Source of the DNA: Streptomyces fumanus | GTDB lineage: Bacteria; Actinomycetota; Actinomycetes; Streptomycetales; Streptomycetaceae | Length of the DNA: 64,000 nucleotides | Reading direction: 5' to 3' | Assembly: GCF_014655295.1 (NCBI RefSeq) | Contig: NZ_BNBI01000015.1 | Coordinates: 62,001-126,000 of the forward strand | Shown: in pieces, positions 50,817 to 57,178 of the stretch | How the letters are laid out: every line of letters starts with the position of its first letter | Numbering within the stretch: position 1 is the first letter of the stretch | Made by a program: the position numbers and the translations under genes | The notes under the pieces: model-generated | Databases searched by the model: none | What the model saw: only the letters and a program-made list of their open reading frames with translations | What the model was told of the DNA's origin: nothing

Positions 50817-51101
50817 TCAGTCCCGGGGCAGCAGCGGTCCCAGCGGCCCGAGGTCCAGATTCAGGTCCTCGGGCCGCAGTCCGTAGCGCTCGCGCAGCTC
50901 GGTCATGCGGTCGTCCAGCAGCATCAGGGTGAGCCCGATGCGCTCCTCCTGGTCCTCGGTGAGGTCGCCCTGGTCGAACCGGCGCAGCGCCTGCCGCTCC
51001 ATGAGCTGGCGCAGCAGCTCCACCACGGTCAGCACCAGCTTGATCAGATCCCGCTCGACGGTGTCCGGCTGGAACTCGATACGGCCTCGGTTCTCGCTCA
51101 T
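50817..51101 (-). CDS. gvpK: gas vesicle protein GvpK
   Basis: A 94-residue GvpK-family protein, the last gene of the gvp operon. The family core is clear: RIEFQPDTVERDLIKLVLTV, VELLRQLMERQALRRFDQGD and LTEDQEERIGLTLMLLDDRM. GvpK is one of the conserved accessory proteins needed for gas vesicle formation; its biochemical role is not established. The ATG at 51101 (MSENRGRIEF) lies one base after the gvpS stop at 51103. The short acidic C-terminus is typical. Confidence 0.95.
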   Translation of the reverse strand: MSENRGRIEFQPDTVERDLIKLVLTVVELLRQLMERQALRRFDQGDLTEDQEERIGLTLMLLDDRMTELRERYGLRPEDLNLDLGPLGPLLPRD

Positions 51102-51102
51102 G

Positions 51103-51285
51103 TCAGTCCCCCCAGGGCGACGGCACATCGGCGTTGACCGAGCTGATCAGCGCGTTCAGATCGATGCGGACCAGATCGACGTCCGCGATCCGCAGGGTGA
51201 TGTCGCCGGTGATGACGACCCCGCCGGCCAGCAGCCGGTCGAGCAGGTCCACCAGGGCGATCTCCCGGCGCTCCACGGCGGTCAC
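51103..51285 (-). CDS. gvpS: gas vesicle protein GvpS (GvpA/J-fold, 60 aa)
   Basis: A 60-residue protein of the GvpA/J/M/S family (PF00741). Nearly the whole chain is the conserved fold: REIALVDLLDRLLAGGVVIT, GDITLRIADVDLVRIDLNAL and ISSVNAD. The GTG at 51285 overlaps the gvpL stop (GTGA), showing coupling. It is the smallest of three GvpA-fold proteins here and lacks any extension. Minor GvpA-like proteins are thought to form vesicle tips or nucleation sites. Confidence 0.9.
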   Translation of the reverse strand: MTAVERREIALVDLLDRLLAGGVVITGDITLRIADVDLVRIDLNALISSVNADVPSPWGD

Positions 51286-52070
51286 GACCGGCCCTCCCGG
51301 CTGTCCTCGGTGCCGCCGTTCTCCCCGGCGAAGGAATAGGCGGCCCACGGTCCGGTGAGTTCCACGCGAATTCCCGGCACGTCGTCCTTCGTGCGGTCCA
51401 CCAATTCCACGAATTCCTCGGAATGGTCCCGCGGCACCAGATAGGCGGCGTTGAGGACGTTCCGCCCGGCCGCGCCGGACAGCGCCGGGTTCTGCGGCGC
51501 GTGCAGCCGGGCGTCGTCCGCCCGGCCCGACAGCGCCTGGTGCAGCCGGGTGGCGAACTCCTCGGCCCGCTGCCACATCTCCTCGCCGGCCCGGGTCCGC
51601 CGGCGGCGCTGGAGCAGGTACTCCCGGCCCGAGGCGGGCTTCTCGGCCGCGGCCGCCGCCGACTGCTCCTCGGCGCTCTCCACGTACACCTTGACGCCCC
51701 ACTCGACCCGGCCGTCCAGCCGCTCCAGGGTGCGCAGGAAGCTCTCCTCGCGCTCCTCCATCATCACCCGGACGCCGCTGTCGTCCCGGAAGACGGTGGC
51801 CAGCCGGAGCGGCAGCGGCGTCGTGACGGCGGTGAGCGCGTCGATGACCTGCTGGTGGGCGCGGGCGGTCGCGGTCAGCCAGTCCAGGTCCTCCAGATGG
51901 GACCGCAGCGGCTCCTCGGCGAAGTCCGCCTCGGGCACATGGCTGACGACGGCGACCAGGCCCCGGTGGGTCAGCAGCCGCGGCGGATCGCCGGCGACTC
52001 CCCCCACCTGGGCCTGGAGGGCCGCGCCGAAGGGGCGGCAGACGGCGTACACGTACCGCAGTCCGGTCAT
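51282..52070 (-). CDS. gvpL: gas vesicle protein GvpL (GvpL/GvpF family)
   Basis: A 262-residue GvpL/F protein. It begins LRYVYAVCRPFGAALQAQVG, with the family markers GLVAVVSHVPEADFAEEPLR, LPLRLATVFRDDSGVRVMME and RLDGRVEWGVKVYVE. The C-terminal half follows the pattern NAAYLVPRDHSEEFVELVDR ... VELTGPWAAYSFAGE. The ATG at 52070 overlaps the gvpJ stop (ATGA). GvpF is the paralogue at the other end of the operon. These proteins bind GvpA and prevent premature aggregation. Confidence 0.95.
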   Translation of the reverse strand: MTGLRYVYAVCRPFGAALQAQVGGVAGDPPRLLTHRGLVAVVSHVPEADFAEEPLRSHLEDLDWLTATARAHQQVIDALTAVTTPLPLRLATVFRDDSGVRVMMEEREESFLRTLERLDGRVEWGVKVYVESAEEQSAAAAAEKPASGREYLLQRRRRTRAGEEMWQRAEEFATRLHQALSGRADDARLHAPQNPALSGAAGRNVLNAAYLVPRDHSEEFVELVDRTKDDVPGIRVELTGPWAAYSFAGENGGTEDSREGRS

Positions 52071-52396
52071 GGTGTCTCTTCCTTCGGTGCGCGGCCCGAC
52101 TCCAGCTCGGCCAGGCGCTGGCGCAGTTCCTCGTTCTCCCGGGCGAGTTCCTTGTGCCGGGCGTTGGTGGAGAGCGCCGGGTCGCTCTCCCACCAGTCGA
52201 TACCCATCTCCTTGGCCTTGTCGACGGAAGCGACGATAAGGCGCAGCTTGATGGTGAGCAGTTCGATGTCGAGCAGGTTGATGCGGATGTCACCCGCGAT
52301 GACCACGCCCTTGTCCAGCACCCGTTCCAGGATGTCGGCGAGGTTGGCGCCCTGTCCCTGTCCGTACGGTTCGGGCAGCCGGCCGGGAGTGGTCAT
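52067..52396 (-). CDS. gvpJ: gas vesicle protein GvpJ (GvpA-fold)
   Basis: A 109-residue GvpA-fold protein with the core NLADILERVLDKGVVIAGDI, RINLLDIELLTIKLRLIVAS and VDKAKEMGIDWWES. A Gly/Gln-rich lead precedes it, and an amphipathic helix (RHKELARENEELRQRLAELE) follows that is likely a short coiled coil. The WWESDP motif and C-terminal helix are typical of GvpJ. The ATG at 52396 overlaps the gvpZ stop, and its own stop overlaps gvpL. Confidence 0.93.
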   Translation of the reverse strand: MTTPGRLPEPYGQGQGANLADILERVLDKGVVIAGDIRINLLDIELLTIKLRLIVASVDKAKEMGIDWWESDPALSTNARHKELARENEELRQRLAELESGRAPKEETP

Positions 52397-53622
52397 CGGC
52401 GGCTCCCCTGCTCGGCGTACTCGTCGTCGTCCTGGTAGGCGTAGCCGTCGTCCTCGTCGCCGTCCTCGTCCTTGACCTCGTCGGCGTACTCGTCCTCGGG
52501 CTCGTCCTCCTCTACGGCCTCGGCGTCCTCGGCGTCCTCGGCGTCCTCGACGTCCTCCGGCTCGTCCTCCTCGACCTCCTCGTCGGCGAGGTCCGCGTCC
52601 GCGTCCTCGTCGTACGCGGCCTCGGGCTCCTCCTCCTCGTCGTAGGAGGCGTCCTCCGCCTCGGCGTCCGGCTCCTCGTGCTCCTCCGGCTCCTCGTGCT
52701 CCTCGTGCTCCTCGGCGGTGTCCTCCCGCTCCTCGGACTCCTCCTCCCGCGCGAGCGCGTCCTCGTGGCTGGTGACGACCTCGCCGTCGCGGATCTCGCC
52801 GCGCCAGCCGTCGGACGCCTCGCCCTTGAGCGTGATGAACCGGACGTAGTTCTTCAGGTCCAGCCGGGCGCGGCGGCCCTGGGCGCGCCAGAGGTTGCCG
52901 GTCTTCTCGAACAGGCCCTTCGGGTAGTACTCGATGACCAGCAGCACCCGGGTGAGGTTGTCGGCCAGCCGGTGGAAGGAGACGACGCCCTTGGTGGTGC
53001 CCTTGGCGCCCTCGGAGGTCCAGGCGATCCGGTCGTCCGGCACCTGCTCGGTGGTCTTCGCCTTCCAGCTCCGGTTGGACCAGAACACCTTCATCTGCCA
53101 GTCGGAGGTGGTGTCGTCGGCGCGGCTCGCGCTCTTGACGCCCTTGGCGAAGGTGCTGAAGTCCTGGTACCGCGTCCACTGGTCGTAGGCCGTGCGCAGC
53201 GGCACGCCCACGTCGACGTACTCCAGGATGACGGTCGGCTTCTTCCCGGCGCCGCCCTTGCCCTTGCCCTTGCCGCCGGCGAGGTTCTTCACCGCGCCGA
53301 CGACGTTGTCCTTGAGGCGGCCCGCGCCCAGCTCCACCGCGCTGCGCACCGGGCCCTTGCCCTCGGCGAGCTTGCGGCCGCCGTCGAGGGCGAGCTTGGC
53401 GAAGCCGGGGCTGTTGCCCTCCGCGATGTCGTTGAGCTTGACGGTGGTCTGCCCGAGCTTGCGCCCGACGCCCACCAGCATGCGGGTGGCCTGCGCGGCG
53501 AGGTACTCCTGCACCTCCGCCTTGAGCCGGTCGGCGGCCTCGCCGCGGGCCACGTCGGCGAGCGGGTTCTGCTTCGCCGCGCCGCCCGCGGCCTTGGCCG
53601 CGCTTCCCAGGGTCCCGGCCAT
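52393..53622 (-). CDS. gvpZ: gas vesicle cluster protein GvpZ: SRPBCC domain with a long acidic tail
   Basis: A 409-residue protein in three parts. Residues 1-125 are helical and basic (VEQYLAAQATRMLVGVGRKL-like; KNLAGGKGKGKGGAGKKP). Residues about 129-280 form an SRPBCC/polyketide-cyclase-like lipid- or ligand-binding domain (VILEYVDVGVPLRTAYDQWT ... VLLVIEYYPKGLFEKTGNLW). Residues about 286-409 are almost only Glu, Asp, Ala and Tyr, and should be disordered. The ATG at 53622 shares a base with the gvpY stop (TGATG); a GTG one codon earlier is the alternative. Its position between gvpY and gvpJ matches S. coelicolor gvpZ as I recall. The role is unknown. Confidence 0.88.
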   Translation of the reverse strand: MAGTLGSAAKAAGGAAKQNPLADVARGEAADRLKAEVQEYLAAQATRMLVGVGRKLGQTTVKLNDIAEGNSPGFAKLALDGGRKLAEGKGPVRSAVELGAGRLKDNVVGAVKNLAGGKGKGKGGAGKKPTVILEYVDVGVPLRTAYDQWTRYQDFSTFAKGVKSASRADDTTSDWQMKVFWSNRSWKAKTTEQVPDDRIAWTSEGAKGTTKGVVSFHRLADNLTRVLLVIEYYPKGLFEKTGNLWRAQGRRARLDLKNYVRFITLKGEASDGWRGEIRDGEVVTSHEDALAREEESEEREDTAEEHEEHEEPEEHEEPDAEAEDASYDEEEEPEAAYDEDADADLADEEVEEDEPEDVEDAEDAEDAEAVEEDEPEDEYADEVKDEDGDEDDGYAYQDDDEYAEQGSRR

Positions 53623-54227
53623 CACTCACCGCCACCCTTCGGGGTCCGGCGGCGGGCGGTGCCCTGGGCCGTCTTGCGTGCCGACTGCGCCGACTTCGCC
53701 GCCGCCTTGCGGGCGGGGGCCTTCTTCGCCGCGGTCTTCTTGGCCGCCGTCCTCTTCGCGGGCGCCTTCTTCGCCGGCCGCTCCGCCGCGGCCGGCTCCT
53801 CGGACGCGTCGTCGTACTCGGCGCGGTCGTCGCGCTCGTCCCGCTCGTCCTGCTCGTCGTACGCGTCGTCGTCGCGGTCGCCGGAGCCGGTGCCCGGCAC
53901 CTTCGACGCCGCGCCCGTGAGCTGGTCGCGGACCTGGGCGGTACGGCCGTGCAGCCGGTCGGCGAGCGCGTCGATCCGGCGCTCGACCAGCGCGCCCGTG
54001 GCCGCCTTGCCCACGCCCCGCATGTCCTCGCGGAGCTGGTCGCCTATCTCCTTGAACTGCGGGTTGTTCTGCAACTGGGTGGAGACCAGGTCCGCGATGC
54101 CGCGCGGCGTCAGGTTCATCTTCTTGCCGGCCACCATGGTGCCCACGGCGACCGCGAGTTTGAGTTTCTTGGTCCGTCCCAGCAGATAGCCGGCCCCTAC
54201 GGCGAGGCCGAGTCCGACTCGGTTCAT
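53622..54227 (-). CDS. gvpY: gas vesicle cluster protein GvpY with histone-H1-like tail
   Basis: A 201-residue protein. Residues 1-110 contain a short N-terminal hydrophobic stretch (VGLGLAVGAGYLLGRTKKLK) and an amphipathic region (LVSTQLQNNPQFKEIGDQLR). Residues about 117-144 are acidic (DRDDDAYDEQDERDERDDRA). Residues about 150-200 are a Lys/Ala/Pro repeat (RPAKKAPAKRTAAKKTAAKK) like histone H1 or HU tails. The ATG at 54227 overlaps the gvpG stop. Position and content fit the Streptomyces-specific gvpY. Function is unknown; charge complementarity with GvpZ is noted separately. Confidence 0.88.
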   Translation of the reverse strand: MNRVGLGLAVGAGYLLGRTKKLKLAVAVGTMVAGKKMNLTPRGIADLVSTQLQNNPQFKEIGDQLREDMRGVGKAATGALVERRIDALADRLHGRTAQVRDQLTGAASKVPGTGSGDRDDDAYDEQDERDERDDRAEYDDASEEPAAAERPAKKAPAKRTAAKKTAAKKAPARKAAAKSAQSARKTAQGTARRRTPKGGGE

Positions 54228-54487
54228 GGTGTGGTCCCGTTGCCCGTTCCCGCGCTGTTGCGCGAAGCGTTCTCCAGCCGGTCCAGGAGTTCGTCCTCCT
54301 GTCGGTCGAACTCCTCCTCCGTGATCTCTCCGGCCTCCAACTGCTCCTCCAGGCGGGACAGTTCGGCCCGTACGGTCGCCGGGTCGTAGTAGATCCGCTC
54401 GGCCTCCTGGAGCACCTGTCTGACGGCCCAGGCGCTGCCGCGCACCGGCGCGAACGGCAGCAGCAGCACCTCGGAGATCAGGCCCAC
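54224..54487 (-). CDS. gvpG: gas vesicle protein GvpG
   Basis: An 87-residue GvpG-family protein: a hydrophobic N-terminal stretch VGLISEVLLLPFAPVRGSAW, then AVRQVLQEAERIYYDPATVR and a helix rich in Glu (AELSRLEEQLEAGEITEEEF). The GTG at 54487 is 4 bases after the gvpF stop. GvpG is part of the accessory complex with GvpF/L. The C-terminus is divergent, as usual. Confidence 0.92.
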   Translation of the reverse strand: MGLISEVLLLPFAPVRGSAWAVRQVLQEAERIYYDPATVRAELSRLEEQLEAGEITEEEFDRQEDELLDRLENASRNSAGTGNGTTP

Positions 54488-54491
54488 GTCG

Positions 54492-55268
54492 TCACCCCGC
54501 CCCGGTGCCCGCGCCGCCGCCCGCGGCGGCTCCCGCGGGCTCGGCCGGGCCGGGCTCGACGAAGCTGTACGGGGGCAGCGGGCCGTTGACCCGCACCTCC
54601 AGGTGCGGCAGCTCCGCGCGGGCGCGCTCGACGGCGGCCAGGAACTCCTCGGCCGCGTCCCGGCCGACCAGGAACGAGACGTTGGCCAGCCAGCCGGTGG
54701 ACTCGGGGCCGACGCTGACGGCCTCGGCCTGAGGCTCCAGCACGCTCCGCAGGGCGCGGGCGTCCTCGGCCTCGCGGGCCTGGACGGCGGCGGCGACCAT
54801 CTCACCGAGCTGGATCTTGGCTTCGTAGGAGCCGCCGCCCGCCTTGCGGTTGGCCTCGGCCAGGGCGCGGATCTGCTGGTTCTCGGCCATCACGTGGTGC
54901 AGGACGGCCTCTTCGACGTGGTTGGCCTTGATGTTGTACTCGACCCGGCCGTCCAGCGCGCCCAGCCGCTCCTTGTAGTGGTCGGCGCGCTCGGCGAGCA
55001 CGTCGGTGACGGACTTGTCGTCGGTGGCGACGCTGCCGAACCGCATCGGCAGCACACAGCCGGCCGCGCCCGCCTCGCTGAGCACGTTCTGGTGGGCGAG
55101 CAGGTCCTTGCGCTTGGGGCGCAGTCCCTCGGGGGCGTCGCTGACGACGGCCGCCAGGTCGCCCTCCTTCAGGATGCGGACCTTGCGCGGCGGGGTGCCG
55201 ACGCCGTCCATGCCCTCGGGAAGCGCGGGGTGCGTGCTCGCGGTGATCCCGTAGACGTAGGTGCTCAC
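54492..55268 (-). CDS. gvpF: gas vesicle protein GvpF (GvpL/GvpF family)
   Basis: A 258-residue GvpF protein: STYVYGITASTHPALPEGMD opens it, followed by EGDLAAVVSDAPEGLRPKRK, VLPMRFGSVATDDKSVTDVL and LDGRVEYNIKANHVEEAVLH. The C-terminal block VSFLVGRDAAEEFLAAVERA with VNGPLPPYSFVEPG is intact. GvpF binds GvpA during assembly and forms part of the vesicle surface or nucleation complex. The GTG at 55268 overlaps the gvpA stop (GTGA). It is the paralogue of GvpL encoded 2.4 kb downstream. Confidence 0.95.
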   Translation of the reverse strand: MSTYVYGITASTHPALPEGMDGVGTPPRKVRILKEGDLAAVVSDAPEGLRPKRKDLLAHQNVLSEAGAAGCVLPMRFGSVATDDKSVTDVLAERADHYKERLGALDGRVEYNIKANHVEEAVLHHVMAENQQIRALAEANRKAGGGSYEAKIQLGEMVAAAVQAREAEDARALRSVLEPQAEAVSVGPESTGWLANVSFLVGRDAAEEFLAAVERARAELPHLEVRVNGPLPPYSFVEPGPAEPAGAAAGGGAGTGAG

Positions 55269-55690
55269 TCCTGCTCCTCCTTCCGGCGCGACGCGGTCGA
55301 CTTGCGGGTCCTCGGCCGGGACTCGCCCTCACTCTCGCCGCGTGCCTGCTGGAAGGCGTCGGAGATGGTCTGCGCGGCGCCGGACAGCGCGCCCTTGGAC
55401 TTGCCGCGCGCCCCGGACTCGGTGATGGAGCCGACCAGGTCGGGCAGGCCGGGGTCCTTGCGCGGTCCGGCCTCCAGGTCGAGGCGGTTGCACGCCTCGG
55501 CGAACCGCAGATAGGTGTCGACACTGGCCACGACGACCCGTACGTCGATCTTGAGGATCTCGATGCCCACCAGGGACACCCGCACGAATGCGTCGATGAC
55601 GAGCCCCCTGTCCAATACCAGTTCGAGCACGTCGTAGAGGCCGCTGCTGCCGCCTCCGCCGCCGGTCTGCTGTGCCGGTACGACAGTCAT
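55265..55690 (-). CDS. gvpA: gas vesicle structural protein GvpA, with long C-terminal extension
   Basis: A 141-residue GvpA-family protein. The structural core is at about residues 17-75 (GLYDVLELVLDRGLVIDAFV, RVSLVGIEILKIDVRVVVAS, VDTYLRFAEACNRLD). The usual GvpA is about 70 residues; here a 65-residue tail follows (LPDLVGSITESGARGKSKGA ... ESRPRTRKSTASRRKEEQE), polar, basic and probably disordered, plus a Gly-rich N-terminal lead. GvpA polymerises to form the vesicle rib. The tail must either face outward or prevent a classical shell. The ATG at 55690 has AAGGAGGGATC 8-18 bases upstream. Confidence 0.92.
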   Translation of the reverse strand: MTVVPAQQTGGGGGSSGLYDVLELVLDRGLVIDAFVRVSLVGIEILKIDVRVVVASVDTYLRFAEACNRLDLEAGPRKDPGLPDLVGSITESGARGKSKGALSGAAQTISDAFQQARGESEGESRPRTRKSTASRRKEEQE

Positions 55691-55737
55691 GCCGGCTGAT
55701 CCCTCCTTGAGTCGGTTGTGAAGTACGGTCGGGCGGG

Positions 55738-56184
55738 CTACTGGCCGCCGGACCTGCGCCCGTCGGCGCGTCCCCGCTCGTAGCGGCGGACCCGGCGGTA
55801 GCCGGTGAGCTGGCCCTGGTGGTCGAGTTCCACCTGGTAGCTGCCCATCAGGCTCATCGTGTCGGGCACCCGCTCGAGTTCGAGGACCTCGACCTCCAGC
55901 GCCCAGCCGTCCTCGGTCTGCGCGAAGGACGACACGGACTCGGCGACCATGCCGGTCAGTTCGGCGAGCTGGTCGCGCGCCTGGCGCAGCACCTGCATGG
56001 CGCTGGGCCGGCGGTCCGCCGCGGTGTCGCTGGTGTCGCTCGTGTCGCTCGTTTTCTTGGTCTCGCTCGTCTTGCTGGTGTCGTCGGTGCTCTCGCGGTC
56101 GTCCGCCGACTCGTGAGAGTCCTGTGCTGTCCGTGAACTCCGTTGCCTGGATTGTGAATCCGACGTGTTCTTTGTGTTCGTCAT
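55738..56184 (-). CDS. gvpO: gas vesicle protein GvpO
   Basis: A 148-residue GvpO-family protein, the first gene of the gvp operon. The N-terminal 55 residues are Ser/Thr/Asp/Lys-rich and probably disordered. The GvpO domain follows (MQVLRQARDQLAELTGMVAE, SVSSFAQTEDGWALEVEVLE, LERVPDTMSLMGSYQVELDH). Translation probably starts at ATG 56184, with GGAGG 5-9 bases upstream; GTG 56190 would overlap that site. It lies 58 bases downstream of the ligD-like gene on the same strand, so the operon may be read from the promoter at 59190. TTGGCCAA at 56218 is a small palindrome in this gap. Confidence 0.92.
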   Translation of the reverse strand: MTNTKNTSDSQSRQRSSRTAQDSHESADDRESTDDTSKTSETKKTSDTSDTSDTAADRRPSAMQVLRQARDQLAELTGMVAESVSSFAQTEDGWALEVEVLELERVPDTMSLMGSYQVELDHQGQLTGYRRVRRYERGRADGRRSGGQ

Positions 56185-56242
56185 GGCCACCTCCCCCTTC
56201 GTGTGGCCGCAGGACTCTTGGCCAAACCTCCGCGGGCGAGGT

Positions 56243-57178
56243 TCAGTGACCCAGTGCCTCCAGGCGCCGGCGGGCCGGGCCCAGGGCGCGGGGGCGGCCC
56301 ATGATCCCGGCCCAGGGGTCGGTACGGGCCTGTGCCACGGCGTCGGCGACGGTCCAGCGGCGGGCGTGCAGCGCCGGGTCGGCCAACTGGTCCCAGGTGA
56401 AGGGGGTGGCGACGGGGGCGCCGGGCCGGGCCCGCACGGTGTAGGGGGCGACCGCGGTCTGCGCGTAGGCGTTGCGCTGGATGTCGAGGTAGAGCCGGTC
56501 GCCGCGGTCCTTCTTGCGGGCGGCGGTGGTGAGCCGGTCGGGGTGGGCGGCGGCGAGGGTCTCGGCGACCGCCCGCGCGAACTCCCGTACCTCGTCGAAG
56601 GTCTGCTCCCCGGTGAGCGGCACCACCACGTGCACGCCCTTGGAGCCGGTGGTCATCGGCGCGGAGGGCAGCCGCAGGGTGTCGAGCAGTTCACCGAGGT
56701 ACCCGGCGGCCTCGCGGACCGGGGCGAAGTCGTCGCCGGCCGGGTCGAGGTCGAAGACCAGGCGGTCGGGCCGGTGGATGCCGGCGGAGCGGTCCGCGCG
56801 GGACAGCCAGCGGTGCAGGGTGAGGGCGGCCTGGTCGGCGAGGAAGACCAGGGTGGCGGTGTCGTCGCAGACGGTGTGGCGGACGGTGCCGCCCTCCTTG
56901 GGCAGCTCGACCCGGCGGATCCGGTCCGGGTAGTGGTCCGGGGTGTTCTTCTGCATGAAGACCGGGCCGGCCAGGCCGTCCGGGTGCCGTTCCAGCATCA
57001 GCGGGCGGCCCCGCAGATGGGGCAGCATGAAGGGGGCGACCGTCCGGTAGTAGTCGACGAGGTCGCCCTTGGTGTACTCGGCGCCGCCGCCGTCCTTCGG
57101 GAAGAGGACCTTGTCCGGCCGGTGCACCTCGACGGTGCGCCGGCCGGCCCGTACGGTCCGCACGGCGTCCCGGTTCAC
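56243..57178 (-). CDS. stand-alone LigD-type polymerase/primase domain (PolDom)
   Basis: A 311-residue protein equal to the polymerase domain of the bacterial NHEJ ligase LigD, without ligase or nuclease parts. The first part has VEVHRPDKVLFPKDG and YYRTVAPFMLPHLRGRPLML. The archaeo-eukaryotic-primase catalytic Asp pair is in RLVFDLDPAGDDF, and the TTGSKGVHVVVPL block binds nucleotide. RGDRLYLDIQRNAYAQTAVA supplies the third acidic residue. The enzyme would add ribo- or deoxynucleotides at DNA ends. No Ku or ligase gene is nearby. The GTG at 57178 overlaps the transketolase stop (GTGA). Confidence 0.9.
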   Translation of the reverse strand: MNRDAVRTVRAGRRTVEVHRPDKVLFPKDGGGAEYTKGDLVDYYRTVAPFMLPHLRGRPLMLERHPDGLAGPVFMQKNTPDHYPDRIRRVELPKEGGTVRHTVCDDTATLVFLADQAALTLHRWLSRADRSAGIHRPDRLVFDLDPAGDDFAPVREAAGYLGELLDTLRLPSAPMTTGSKGVHVVVPLTGEQTFDEVREFARAVAETLAAAHPDRLTTAARKKDRGDRLYLDIQRNAYAQTAVAPYTVRARPGAPVATPFTWDQLADPALHARRWTVADAVAQARTDPWAGIMGRPRALGPARRRLEALGH

